64,000 bases of DNA from RGIG3159 sp034927685 (GCA_034927685.1 JAYFPO010000024.1:86639-150638); one strand, 5' to 3'. Counted from the stretch's first letter, positions 1 to 8,626 are shown. The notes: generated from the sequence alone by a model not told the origin. Numbers and translations are program-made.

Positions 1-52
1 CCATGCTATGGCGCGCATTGCAATCGCAATCTCGTGAACAGTCTGTGAATTC

Positions 53-71
53 GCCGCCCTTCGGCGGCTTT
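53..71 (+). terminator. short hairpin, possible terminator of an upstream gene
   Basis: GCCGCC-CTTC-GGCGGC followed by only three T. The rest of 1-106 shows no gene. It may end a gene lying outside the window. Confidence 0.3.
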
Positions 72-106
72 CCTGAAAAAGAGACCGAAATTCCCAGTTC
101 TGTCAC

Positions 107-135
107 TTGACTTTTGATTCGCGCTTCCCTATACT
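107..135 (+). promoter_or_regulatory. sigma-A promoter of the first gene
   Basis: TTGACT (107-112), a 17-base spacer, then TATACT (130-135). This predicts a leader of roughly 115 bases before the ATG at 258. Confidence 0.6.
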
Positions 136-257
136 ATATATAGATAGAGCGTTCCGAATTTGACCACCATATCTTGTTGCTTTGTTGGACTTTCGGGAGA
201 TTTTGTTACGAATTCGGACTGCCGGGCCGCAGAATGTCAGAAATGGGCGGGATCAAT

Positions 258-779
258 ATGATGCATCGGATGAGAAAGCTCTTCGTGATGGTATTCGCCG
301 TGTTGGCGGCGCTGCTGCTGTCGCTGACCGCGTCGGCGGTGTGTACGGAGCACGATATGGACGAGGGCGTCGTGACGACGGAGCCCACCTGTACGACCAT
401 CGGCATCATCACCTATACTTGCCGGAACGAAGGCTGCGGCTACAGCTATACGGAAAAAATCGGCAACCTTGGACATCGGTTTGTAAACGGTGTCTGCACG
501 GTCTGCGGCGCGGTGGATGAGAGCTATGTGCCCGAGACGGAACCGGAAACTCAGCCGGAAACGGCCGCCGAGGAGTCGGAGACCGCGCCCGTGACCATTT
601 TGAATACGGCCAGGCCGCTGTCGGCACCGTCGCAGGAAACGGAGACGGCGGTATCCTTCAACGTGGTGGCCGCGGGCGCACAGACCGGCGATACTGGTAC
701 GCCCCTGCTCTGGGGGTTGCTGTTGCTGTCGACGCTGACCGCTGCCGCGCTGCTTCACCGCAAACCGTCCGCACAATAA
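258..779 (+). CDS. small cell-surface protein with Cys-rich repeat and sortase-like C-terminus
   Basis: About 173 aa. The ATG at 258 follows GGGCGGGA and opens a typical signal peptide (basic MMHRMRK, then a hydrophobic stretch ending near ASA). Residues about 30-85 form a Cys-rich module (TCTTIG, TYTCRNEGCGYSYTEKI, GHRF, GVCTVCG) of a type repeated in many clostridial surface proteins; the CxxCG pair could bind zinc. A Pro/Glu/Thr linker (ETEPETQPETAAEESET) follows. The tail reads AQTGDTG, a hydrophobic helix (LLWGLLLL...), then HRKPSAQ, which resembles the (P)QTGD-type sorting signals of Oscillospirales rather than LPXTG. Inferred role: a short wall-anchored surface protein. No partner gene is nearby and the exact function is unknown. 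A TTG at 174 would extend the frame but has no ribosome site. Confidence 0.6.
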   Translation: MMHRMRKLFVMVFAVLAALLLSLTASAVCTEHDMDEGVVTTEPTCTTIGIITYTCRNEGCGYSYTEKIGNLGHRFVNGVCTVCGAVDESYVPETEPETQPETAAEESETAPVTILNTARPLSAPSQETETAVSFNVVAAGAQTGDTGTPLLWGLLLLSTLTAAALLHRKPSAQ

Positions 780-880
780 AAAAATCATCGGAAGGCTCGC
801 CGCAAAATGTGAACAGCATCCTGTCAAGAGGACAATAAAAGGAAGAGAAAGAATACACAGCGCTGCGGGGCTGTATGACC

Positions 881-929
881 TGCGGAATTCAGGCGACTGT
901 TAAGGTGCGACTGAAATCCGCGGTTTTTT
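881..929 (+). terminator. terminator-like hairpin with long loop
   Basis: TGCGGAATTCAG (881-892) pairs with CTGAAATCCGCGG (911-923) with about one mismatch and is followed by six T. It lies 100 bases past the first gene. The rest of 780-1162 holds no gene I can support. Confidence 0.45.
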
Positions 930-1162
930 GTTGTGCTGCTGACTACAGTTCATAGTTCCCCCTTGATGTCGGAACACCGAGGTTATGCTGTAATCGTTTT
1001 ATCGTCATTGGGCATCTTCACGAGGGAAGTGCGGTCAGCGCAGCGATTTCCGTCACAGGGGCACGCACAAGCGTTCCAAATCATCACGGATGCGGCGAAG
1101 CGGGGCCCTTCGATTGCAGAACCCTGCCATTTTTTCAGTATCGTGACAATCAATGCCGTTAC

Positions 1163-1207
1163 AAAAAAACCGCTCCCGGGAGGCAGGGGTCAGGCCTCCG
1201 GGAGCGG
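1163..1207 (-). terminator. rho-independent terminator of the glycyl-radical/aroE operon
   Basis: CCGCTCCCGGGAGGC pairs with GCCTCCGGGAGCGG (one bulge). On the minus strand a run of seven T follows. It sits just past the AroE-like stop codon. Confidence 0.75.
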
Positions 1208-1227
1208 AATCGGGGAGCAAAGCGAAT

Positions 1228-2091
1228 TCAGGAAAGAGCCTGTTCCAGCGCCTCGTACATGACCTGCTTATCCGGCTTTTGGCCGGTCCACATTTCAATG
1301 TTGAGGGCAGCCTGGTTGACCAGCATCCCGGCGCCGGTGGCGCAGGGGATACCACGGCGGCGCAGCTCGCGGATCAGCGCGCTCTCCGTCGGGTTCGGGA
1401 TGACGTCCTGCACAAACATGGCCTTCGTGAGACTGTCGAGATCAATGTTGGGAAGGGCGTCCACATGGGGATAAAGGCCGATGGAAGTCGCCTGTACGAC
1501 GATGTCCGTATCGGCAGCGACGGAGAATTTGCCAACCCAGTCTGCATAAAACACCTGCGTTTCGGTGTTCTTTTGCAGAATTTCCACCAGCGAATCGCCC
1601 ATGGCACGGTCCTCGGGACGGTTTACAATGGTGATCTGCGCCACGCCGGCCAGACCCATTTCTACGCAGATCGCCCGGGAGGCGCCGCCTGCACCGAATA
1701 CGACGGCTTTCTTGCCGCACACGTCGACGCCATTGGATTCGAGGGACATCATAAAACCCTTGCCGTCGGTGTTTTCACCAAAGAGACGGCCATCATCGTT
1801 GACAATCATGTTGACCGCGCCGATCAGACGGGCGCTCTCAGAGATTTCGTCCAGATAATCCATGACGGCGATCTTGTGAGGAATCGTGCAGTTGATGCCG
1901 CGCAGTTTGAACGCTTTGAGGCCGCGGATGGCGTCGCCGAGCTTGTCACGGTCCACGTCCAGCGTCAGGAAGTGCCATCTCTCCAGCCCCATTGCATGGA
2001 AGGCGGCGTCTTGGATGACGACGCCAGGATTTTCGGAGACCGGCTGACCGAATACGCCAACCAGATGATCCAGATAGTTCTGTTCTTTCAT
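1228..2091 (-). CDS. AroE-family (shikimate dehydrogenase-like) NAD(P)-dependent oxidoreductase
   Basis: 287 aa, normal AroE length. Seen: catalytic Lys in TIPHK, Asp in ENTDGKGF, and the Rossmann nucleotide motif GAGGASRA followed by NRPE. The substrate-carboxylate motif, SxSxSP in biosynthetic AroE, reads here GQPVSENPGVV, so the second serine is replaced by Asn and the segment belongs to an ENP subgroup. That, and its place as last gene of a glycyl-radical-enzyme operon (23 bases after the ASKHA gene, ribosome site AAAAGGAG), suggest oxidation or reduction of a cyclic polyol or related acid in catabolism rather than aromatic biosynthesis. Shikimate dehydrogenase itself cannot be excluded. 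Family call firm; substrate unknown. Confidence 0.75.
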   Translation of the reverse strand: MKEQNYLDHLVGVFGQPVSENPGVVIQDAAFHAMGLERWHFLTLDVDRDKLGDAIRGLKAFKLRGINCTIPHKIAVMDYLDEISESARLIGAVNMIVNDDGRLFGENTDGKGFMMSLESNGVDVCGKKAVVFGAGGASRAICVEMGLAGVAQITIVNRPEDRAMGDSLVEILQKNTETQVFYADWVGKFSVAADTDIVVQATSIGLYPHVDALPNIDLDSLTKAMFVQDVIPNPTESALIRELRRRGIPCATGAGMLVNQAALNIEMWTGQKPDKQVMYEALEQALS

Positions 2092-2114
2092 AGTTTGTTA
2101 CTCCTTTTCTGCAT

Positions 2115-3893
2115 TCAGTGGGAAACAAAGGGCAGGCAGCCGTAATAGACTGCGCCCACGGCCTGCGCAAACTGCGCGACGGTGTAATCGGGATGGGACG
2201 CCAGCTGCTTCATGAGGGTGGTGTTTGCCAGGTTTCCGTCGGCGGCGTACTGCCGCAGCTGCGGCACAAGACGGTTCGCACCTTCACAGAGCAGCGCGAA
2301 ACAGCGGGGATTTTTTACGAGCCTTCCGTAGAGTGTCCGCTCCTTTGTCTCCGGCCGTAAGATGTAGTCGGTTTCCAGAAAGCAGGCTCCGAGAGATTCG
2401 CCGATTTTCCGAAAAATTTCCGCACAGGCCGCGCCGCCAGACCTTGCGGCCTGCTCCATAAAGAACTCCAGGCAAGGTTTTCGCTGGTCGGCCGGCACCG
2501 TCGGAACGAGGATGAGGTCGCCCTCCCGCACGAACAGGCCGCGGTCAAAGGCCTCCTGTAGTACCGCTGGGGCGGCGGCGGGCAGCAGCTTGGCCGCCAG
2601 ACGGAAGACGCCGGATTGGCTGGCGATTTTTTGCAGCGTGCCGGGCAGGCCGGTGTTAAAATTGTTGACGCTGCGGACGTCGTTTGCCGGATAGGCCCGC
2701 TGGCCGAAGCTGCCGAGGTCGAGGATAAAGTTATAGACCTCCAGAGGAATCTCCGGGATGGAGCCGTCCGGCAGCACCCAGCCGGTGCCCAGCTCTGTGC
2801 CGAGGGTGTGGGCAAAGAAGCCGCGGGAAACGTCCAGTCCGGCAGCGGCCTGCTCGACAGCCGTTGTGAAGGCCGCCATGGGACCGTCATTGGTGTTCAT
2901 GACCGTGCCGCCAGGGACAAGATAGGCTTGCAGCTGTCCGGTCAGATTTGTGATCTTTGAAAACTGCCGCTCGTAGTCGAGACGATGATTTTCCCGCATC
3001 CCACGGGTTTTATAGGTTTCCCCGCCGACCACCTGATTGCGGATGACCACATCCGGAAAGCAGAGGCCGATCGCGTCGAAGCGGCGCAGAGCATCGCCGG
3101 CCGCTGCCTCCATCCGCACGCATCCCAGCTCCATCTCCTCCTGTGTCGCGTGCTTTCCCAGCGCCGTTTTGTCGAGCAAAGCCTCGCGGCCTGCGGCGCA
3201 GAGGCTGGCAGCCGCGCGCATCAGCCGTGTCAGCAGGAGCAGTGGCTCTATCAGCTGTTCCGCGCGGCCGAAGGCGGCGGGGAACCAGTCAAACTCCTTG
3301 AAGACACGCAGTTGCCCGCGCACGGAGGTAACCAGTTTGACATCGGTGCCACCGATGTCCATGCCCATGGCGAGCTTATCCGCCGCCGCAGCGGGGAGAC
3401 GGAAAAACGCCCCACCGAAGCCGGAAGCCGAGGCGGGTTCCGGCACCTCCGGCTCCTGCTTGCGGTCGAAGGTATGGAAGGAAAAGCGGGTATTTTCTCC
3501 CAGCAGCGCCGCGATGGTACGCTCGTTGACATTGAGGCATTTCCCGTAGCCGCTCCGTTTTGCCTTTGGCAGCTCCGTCTGAAAAACCCCGCCCAGTCCG
3601 TCGGCCAGTGCGCACAGCTGCCGGTCGCTGCGATCCAGGTAGAGATTGATCGAAACCGCGCCGAGGGAAGATAAGATATTATACACGATTGCGTGGACAT
3701 AGGAAGCTACAAATTCTGCTTCTTCTTCGGAACAAGTGTCGGGCAGCAGCAGAGGGAAGCGGCGGACCGTTCCGTCATAGGCGGTGGCGTGGATGGAAAA
3801 GGGCCGCGTGCCTTTTGCCTGAAAGGCCTTCCGGACCTCGCAGAGATAGACGGGCTTATCCGCCCGCGCACGGGACAAAAAGGTTTCCAGCAT
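2115..3893 (-). CDS. large ASKHA/ROK-like ATPase with extra N-terminal domain
   Basis: 592 aa, about twice the length of a ROK sugar kinase. Residues 1 to about 165 form a domain I do not recognise. Residues 178-187 (MDIGGTDVKL) are a phosphate-1 loop of the ASKHA fold, and HTLGTELGTGW in the C-terminal half resembles a phosphate-2 loop. I see no clear ROK CxCGxxGC zinc motif. It is third in the operon, starting 3 bases after the activase stop, so a role in phosphorylating the substrate or a product of the radical enzyme is plausible. A regulatory or activator ATPase (BadF/BcrA-like) is an alternative. The function is inferred from fold and context only. Confidence 0.55.
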   Translation of the reverse strand: MLETFLSRARADKPVYLCEVRKAFQAKGTRPFSIHATAYDGTVRRFPLLLPDTCSEEEAEFVASYVHAIVYNILSSLGAVSINLYLDRSDRQLCALADGLGGVFQTELPKAKRSGYGKCLNVNERTIAALLGENTRFSFHTFDRKQEPEVPEPASASGFGGAFFRLPAAAADKLAMGMDIGGTDVKLVTSVRGQLRVFKEFDWFPAAFGRAEQLIEPLLLLTRLMRAAASLCAAGREALLDKTALGKHATQEEMELGCVRMEAAAGDALRRFDAIGLCFPDVVIRNQVVGGETYKTRGMRENHRLDYERQFSKITNLTGQLQAYLVPGGTVMNTNDGPMAAFTTAVEQAAAGLDVSRGFFAHTLGTELGTGWVLPDGSIPEIPLEVYNFILDLGSFGQRAYPANDVRSVNNFNTGLPGTLQKIASQSGVFRLAAKLLPAAAPAVLQEAFDRGLFVREGDLILVPTVPADQRKPCLEFFMEQAARSGGAACAEIFRKIGESLGACFLETDYILRPETKERTLYGRLVKNPRCFALLCEGANRLVPQLRQYAADGNLANTTLMKQLASHPDYTVAQFAQAVGAVYYGCLPFVSH

Positions 3894-3896
3894 GGT

Positions 3897-4793
3897 TTAG
3901 GACTCCTTTACGAGATTGGTAAGCCCCTCCTCGCGAAGAATTCCGCGGAAGAACTCCATCTGTGCTGCGGTCAGCGCGCCGCCCGCAACGGGATAATCGC
4001 AATTGAGCGCCGCATATTTGCTGCGGCAGAGCGGGTTAAAGTTCAGAAGCTCGATCCGGGCATTTGGGTCCGCGGCCACAACAAAGCGGGCAATGGATCG
4101 GATATTTTCTTCGCTTGCCGTGTAGCCCGGAATCAGCGGCGTCCGCACCAGAACGTCGGCGCCCGATGCAGTGAGCAGACGGTAATTTTCCAGGATCTGC
4201 TCGTTTGGAACGCCGATCACCGCGCGGTGCAGCACGGAATCAAAATATTTGATATCGATCAGAAAATGATCGACCAGCGGCAGAAATGAGGCGACGGTCT
4301 CTCGCGGCGCATAGAGGCAGGTCTCGATCGCCGTGTCTGCGCCGGCTCCGCGGCAAAGCCGCAGCACCTCCCGCGCAAATTCCGGCTGCATGAGGACTTC
4401 GCCGCCGGAGAGCGTCACGCCGCCCTTTTCTCCGAAGAAGGGCCTGTCGCGCAGGAGCATGGCAGCGGCCTCCTCTGCTGAGAGAGTTCGGCCGTTGAAC
4501 TGAAGCGCGGCGGCGGGGCAGCGCGAAACGCAGAGCCCGCAGCCGTCGCAGCGGTCCGGCTCAATGCGCACGCGGTCCGTCAGCGTCAGCGCGCCGCGCG
4601 GACACAGTGCCGCGCAGGTACCGCAGCGGACGCAGAGCGCGGGCTGATGCCAGAGCGTGATCTCCCGGCGCAGACCCTCGGGGTTCTGGCACCAGGGACA
4701 GCGCAGGGGGCAGCCCTTTAGAAAAAGTGTGGAGCGGATTCCACCGCCATCGTGGACAGCAAACCGCTTGAGGTCAAAAATTGTGCCGGTCAT
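3897..4793 (-). CDS. glycyl-radical enzyme activase (radical SAM)
   Basis: 298 aa. Radical-SAM cluster C28-C32-C35 (GCPLRCPWC), followed by two ferredoxin-type 4Fe-4S motifs (CVRCGTCAALC and CDGCGLCVSRC, about residues 53-95), then the SAM-binding GGE in VTLSGGE. This is the long PflC/YbiY type of activase. Family knowledge: it cleaves SAM and abstracts hydrogen from the partner's C-terminal glycine. The conserved DGPGIR is DGGGIR here. Its ATG overlaps the stop of the glycyl-radical enzyme (ATGA), so the two are translationally coupled and it is surely that enzyme's activase. Confidence 0.92.
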   Translation of the reverse strand: MTGTIFDLKRFAVHDGGGIRSTLFLKGCPLRCPWCQNPEGLRREITLWHQPALCVRCGTCAALCPRGALTLTDRVRIEPDRCDGCGLCVSRCPAAALQFNGRTLSAEEAAAMLLRDRPFFGEKGGVTLSGGEVLMQPEFAREVLRLCRGAGADTAIETCLYAPRETVASFLPLVDHFLIDIKYFDSVLHRAVIGVPNEQILENYRLLTASGADVLVRTPLIPGYTASEENIRSIARFVVAADPNARIELLNFNPLCRSKYAALNCDYPVAGGALTAAQMEFFRGILREEGLTNLVKES

Positions 4794-7147
4794 ATGCTTT
4801 CATAGACGGTCCGCGCAATGATCTCGTCCTGCAGATCGTGCGCAAGCTCCGTAAAGTAGGCGGTGTAGCCGGCGACGCGGACAGTCAGCCCGCGGTACTT
4901 TTCCGGCTCCTTCTGCGCGGCCAGCAGATCGCTCTCGTTCAGAACGTTGAACTGGATATGGCTGATGCCGAGCCGGACAAAGGCGCGAATCAAATCGGTG
5001 AATTTTTCAATGCCTTCTTCGGTGCGGAAGAAAGACGGCAGGAATTTCATGTTGAGCAGCGAGCCGTTGCCGGCCTTTTCAAAGGGCAGGCGGGAAACAG
5101 AATGCAGCAGCGCTGTGGGGCCGTGGATATCCCGGCCATACATGGCCGAGACGCCACCGTCGGCCAGCGGGTCGCGGGCGTGGCGGCCGTCGGCGGAGGC
5201 GCCGACATTCTGGCCCATGGGTACGTGGGCGGAGACAGTGTAGAGGCCCATCTGATAAATGCCGCCGCGGCCGTTCCGGTATTTTGTTAACCCGTCCGCG
5301 AAGTAATTGGCCCATTTCGCCCCGAGTGCGTCGACCCATTCAATGTCGTTGCCGTATTTTGGCGCCTGATTGAGCAGCGTCAGCCGGGTCAGCTCATCGT
5401 CCTGGAAGTTGGTTTGCAGGGCACGAAGCAGATGCTCCGCGGAAAGCGTCTTTCGGTCGTAGACCAACGCCTTGATTGCGGCCAGCGAATCCGCCACGTT
5501 GGCCACCTGGATCGCCTGCACGCCCGCCAGATTGTAGTGCGCGCCGCCCTGCGTTACGTCCTTGCCGACGGAAAGACAGTCATCGATGACGGCGGAGAGG
5601 AAGGGCGTGGGCAGCAGAGCCTCGTGCATCTTTTCCACGGCGGTGACGCATTCTACCATACGGTCGGAAAACCAGTCAATCTGCTTTGCAAAGGCCGCCT
5701 CCAGATCGCTGAAGGTTTGATAGGTCGTAAGATCGCCAAGGTCGAGCCCGATCCGCTCTCCGCTCAGCAGGTCGACGCCCCGATTCAGCGTCAGCTCCAG
5801 CGCCTTGACGAGATTAAACATGGCGGCATCGCTCCAGGCAAGACAGTTGCCGTGGGTTGTGAGTTCGACGCAGCCGACGATGGCATAATTCATGGCATCC
5901 TCGTGGGATATGCCATGGCGCTTGAGCGCCGGGATTACCGCCTCGTCGTTGAAGAGCTGCGGCATTCCGCTGCCTTTCCCGATGACACGGCTGGCTGCCG
6001 CCAGAAACTCCTGCGGCGAATTCCGATAGACGCGGCAGGAGAGATTCGGCTGCGGCAGAAGCAGGTGCGCTTGCGCTTGCAGGAAAAGATAGCTGAGGTC
6101 GTTCGTTGCGTCGCTGCCGTCAGCCCGCTGGCCGCCGAGGGCCACGTTGAAGCCGATGGGGAAGCCCGCAAAGTACTTTGCGCTGTTGGAATTGCGGAGA
6201 TAGACAAGCTGGTTGAATTTGAGGAAAAGGCACTCCGTCAGCTCCAGCGCTTCCGCCTCCGTCATCCCATTTGCACGGCTGCGGACATAGTAGGGATAGA
6301 GAAACTGATCCATCCGCCCGGGGGAGAAGGACGATGCGTTTCCCTCCATTTGCAGAATGACCAGCAGAAACCAGGCGGACTGCAGCGCCTCCTGATAGGT
6401 TTCCGGCGTACCAACGGCCAGCTTTCGACAGATGCGGGAGACTTCAAGGAGAGGATCGCTGCCCTGTGCCGCAGCCATGGCCCCGGCCAGGTCGGCATAG
6501 CGGTTCAGAAAGGTCACGGCGCCCTCCAGGGCGATTGCGACGCTCTCATAGAACTCGCGCTGCCGCCCTTCGGCATGTGCCAGCCGGCGGAGCGCCTCCT
6601 GCCGGAGTCCGGCGGGGCCGCGCTCCAGCCATTTTACGGTGTTCGGGCAGATATGGCCCTGAGAGTGGTCCTTTTGATTGACCTTGACGACCTTTGCAAT
6701 GGCGTCGACCGTGGGACCGACCATGGTGCGGACCTGATCCTCCATCGAACGGCCCTTCCAGTAGGGAAGAATTTCCTCCCGGAATTCCCGGATGTCCTCC
6801 GGGTGGACCTGAAAGCGGTCCTGCGGCCTGGTGGGCAGCGTTTCAAATTCGCGGTCGACCCAGGAGGCGCCGGTCTCTGGGAATACCACGCCGCCGCGCA
6901 CGCCGGCAGTCCGATTGCCGACGATTTGCTCTTCGGGATCAATGCGAATTTCCATTTCATTCAGGGCGGCGCGGAGCGCCTTGGCCCGGCGAATGCAGCG
7001 CGCGTCTCCTTCGCTTTCCCGACAGCTCTTTGTAATGATTCTCGCCTGCTCAATGCTGGCGTAGCGGGGCTCTTCGAGCATCCGCTCTTTCAGCCGCGCA
7101 ACACGGTCCGATTGCGGCAGAACTAGAATTTTTTCCCGGATTTCCAT
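4790..7147 (-). CDS. PflD-like glycyl-radical enzyme
   Basis: 785 aa from the ATG at 7147, preceded by AGGAGG at 7 bases; the frame stays open upstream but lacks homology there. Seen: thiyl-radical Cys426 in GCVEL and radical Gly760 in RVAGYTAYF. There is no adjacent CC pair, so it is not a true pyruvate formate-lyase. From memory, blocks such as GNRT, PTRPQDRF, YFAGFP, MFNL, GGAHYN and YTVSAHVP match E. coli PflD closely. PflD is reported to open 1,5-anhydromannitol-6-phosphate. The active-site neighbourhood differs (GCVELTTHGN against GCVELSIPGR in PflD), so substrate identity is open. First gene of the operon with activase, ASKHA protein and AroE-like enzyme; probably controlled by the divergent AraC protein. 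Cytoplasmic and oxygen-sensitive. Confidence 0.88.
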   Translation of the reverse strand: MEIREKILVLPQSDRVARLKERMLEEPRYASIEQARIITKSCRESEGDARCIRRAKALRAALNEMEIRIDPEEQIVGNRTAGVRGGVVFPETGASWVDREFETLPTRPQDRFQVHPEDIREFREEILPYWKGRSMEDQVRTMVGPTVDAIAKVVKVNQKDHSQGHICPNTVKWLERGPAGLRQEALRRLAHAEGRQREFYESVAIALEGAVTFLNRYADLAGAMAAAQGSDPLLEVSRICRKLAVGTPETYQEALQSAWFLLVILQMEGNASSFSPGRMDQFLYPYYVRSRANGMTEAEALELTECLFLKFNQLVYLRNSNSAKYFAGFPIGFNVALGGQRADGSDATNDLSYLFLQAQAHLLLPQPNLSCRVYRNSPQEFLAAASRVIGKGSGMPQLFNDEAVIPALKRHGISHEDAMNYAIVGCVELTTHGNCLAWSDAAMFNLVKALELTLNRGVDLLSGERIGLDLGDLTTYQTFSDLEAAFAKQIDWFSDRMVECVTAVEKMHEALLPTPFLSAVIDDCLSVGKDVTQGGAHYNLAGVQAIQVANVADSLAAIKALVYDRKTLSAEHLLRALQTNFQDDELTRLTLLNQAPKYGNDIEWVDALGAKWANYFADGLTKYRNGRGGIYQMGLYTVSAHVPMGQNVGASADGRHARDPLADGGVSAMYGRDIHGPTALLHSVSRLPFEKAGNGSLLNMKFLPSFFRTEEGIEKFTDLIRAFVRLGISHIQFNVLNESDLLAAQKEPEKYRGLTVRVAGYTAYFTELAHDLQDEIIARTVYESI

Positions 7148-7275
7148 AGGGCAGCCTCCTTTCGTTTGTCTCGAACATAGCACGGCGGTCCCGCCGCACC
7201 AATCTCCGTTTCTTGTAAAAAAGTACACATTTCTGCATTTTTTGCGGCATTCCCACAAAAAGCAGAATGCCTCCG

Positions 7276-7304
7276 TTGACAGATTGTGGAAAATATGATA
7301 TGAA
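7276..7304 (+). promoter_or_regulatory. probable sigma-A promoter of the araC-type gene
   Basis: TTGACA, a 17-base spacer, then TATGAA, 24 bases before the ATG at 7328. The 180-base divergent gap must also hold the promoter of the glycyl-radical operon, which I could not pin down. Confidence 0.45.
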
Positions 7305-7327
7305 TTATTTAAAAATGAGGCGATTTT

Positions 7328-8131
7328 ATGGACAGAGCTGAACAATTCGAGGCAATTCGAAACGGACATCCGGAGCTGAAATTCTGTGAACGGTTCAATG
7401 ATACCAGCAACATCTGGAACTTCAGCGCCCATAGTCACCCTTATCTTGAACTGATGTTTTTTACAGAGGGCACCGCCCGGGTGGCGGCTGCCGGCTCCCG
7501 GCTTTCCGTCTCTCTGTTCGACACGGTGCTCTATCCGGCCAACTGTCTCCATCAGGAGGACCCTTCGCCGAATCTGAAACGGGAAATCATCTGTCTCTGG
7601 GTTGACCTTCCCGCGCTGGTGATCGAGAAGCCGCTGCGGATCCAGGATCACGGCAACCGACTCAGCACCTTCTTCCAGGCCATCCACCGGGAGGAGAAAT
7701 GTGACCGGCAGGCGCCGTATCTGATCGAGTATCTGCTCAAAGCGCTGCTGACGCAGGCACTGTTTCTCGCGTACTCTGACAACCAGTGGGAAGCGCTCCC
7801 CTGCGCGATGCAGTATCTGCACGCCAACTTTACAAGGCCGGTCACACTGGGCGAGCTCGCGGAGCTGGAGCACATCAGCAAATCCTATCTTTCCCGGCAA
7901 TTCAAGCGCTACACCGGCATGACCGTCATCGAATATGTGAATAACCTCCGCGTGGAGCTGGCCAAGCATCTTCTGCTTTCCTCGCCTGACAGCATCACGA
8001 ATATCGGCTATGAGGTGGGTTACGAATCACCTAAATATTTTTACCGAACCTTTCGCGCCTTGGCGGGCGAATCGCCCGCCCGGTTCCGCAAGGCCTATCA
8101 GCAACACGAGGAGGCGATTAAAACACCGTAA
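7328..8131 (+). CDS. AraC-family transcriptional regulator
   Basis: 267 aa. The N-terminal half is a cupin-like sensor (HSHPYLELMFFTEG). The C-terminal 100 residues carry two AraC helix-turn-helix units (LGELAELEHISKSYLSRQF; ITNIGYEVGYESPKYFYRTF) ending SPARFRKAY. It is transcribed away from the PflD-like operon across a 180-base gap, so it most likely senses that operon's sugar or polyol and activates it. GAGG lies 7 bases before the ATG. Its 3' end overlaps the convergent HbpS-like gene by 14 bases. Confidence 0.85.
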   Translation: MDRAEQFEAIRNGHPELKFCERFNDTSNIWNFSAHSHPYLELMFFTEGTARVAAAGSRLSVSLFDTVLYPANCLHQEDPSPNLKREIICLWVDLPALVIEKPLRIQDHGNRLSTFFQAIHREEKCDRQAPYLIEYLLKALLTQALFLAYSDNQWEALPCAMQYLHANFTRPVTLGELAELEHISKSYLSRQFKRYTGMTVIEYVNNLRVELAKHLLLSSPDSITNIGYEVGYESPKYFYRTFRALAGESPARFRKAYQQHEEAIKTP

Positions 8132-8624
8132 CGGCGGGGGCGTCGATGCCAAGATGGGCGGAGAGCGCGTCGGCAATCACCTGATGATCCTCGTAGTGGT
8201 TCAGTCCCGAGACCAGCAGATAGCCGCGCAGCGCACCATCCGCCATCCGCAGCGGGAAGCAGCCGCCGCAGGCCACAAAGCAGCCGGCGCGCTGCGGATC
8301 GTCCGGCAGAAGCAGCGGCGCGCCCGCTTCCTCCTCCAGCAGCACGCGAAGCGAGCTCATACCAGTCCTGCGGGAAGCAGCCAGTTTTCGCGTCATCCAA
8401 AACTCATTTTCCGGCCCCGTTCCCTCCATTTTATAGGAGAACACGACCGTCTCATCCGAGAGGATCGAAATTGCCGCGCAGCCGCAGTACCGGTCGGCGC
8501 AGAGGTGGGCAATGGACAGGCCCAAAGAAAGCGCATCCTGGCTGGAGAAGGAAGGGAACAGGAGCCGCGCCTCCTGCTCTCGCACAATGGAAAGCCAGCC
8601 GGGCTCCGTGCGGAAGTGCTCCAT
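8118..8624 (-). CDS. HbpS/UPF0303-like (heme-degrading-domain family) protein
   Basis: 168 aa, the usual length of the UPF0303/YBR137W-like branch of the HbpS/GlcG family. Family-typical features include the Gly/Ala-rich ACGGCFPLR segment and the C-terminal HYEDHQVIADAL stretch. Despite the family name, these genes are often found in sugar-catabolism clusters and their biochemical role is poorly known. It lies 2 bases after the RbsD-like gene, so the pair is co-transcribed, converging on the AraC gene. No signal peptide. Function in this locus unknown. Confidence 0.65.
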   Translation of the reverse strand: MEHFRTEPGWLSIVREQEARLLFPSFSSQDALSLGLSIAHLCADRYCGCAAISILSDETVVFSYKMEGTGPENEFWMTRKLAASRRTGMSSLRVLLEEEAGAPLLLPDDPQRAGCFVACGGCFPLRMADGALRGYLLVSGLNHYEDHQVIADALSAHLGIDAPAVTVF

Positions 8625-8626
8625 GT

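Noticed and set aside
1228..2091. Biosynthetic shikimate dehydrogenase as part of an aromatic operon
   Set aside because: No other aromatic-pathway gene is near, and the substrate motif differs; kept only as a possible alternative.
5414..7126. Long open frame antisense to the PflD-like gene (570 codons), and similar ones at 15932-17623, 12978-14336 and 22968-24260
   Set aside because: They mirror real genes in GC-rich DNA, lack ribosome sites and conserved motifs, and their composition (Arg/Gly/Gln-rich) is that of shadow frames.
4790..7147. Pyruvate formate-lyase or choline trimethylamine-lyase
   Set aside because: No adjacent CC pair in the active site, and the overall blocks fit PflD rather than CutC or PFL.
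7148..7969. 274-residue N-terminal extension of the PflD-like frame
   Set aside because: It runs antisense through the AraC gene; the ATG at 7147 has AGGAGG and the protein matches family length from there.
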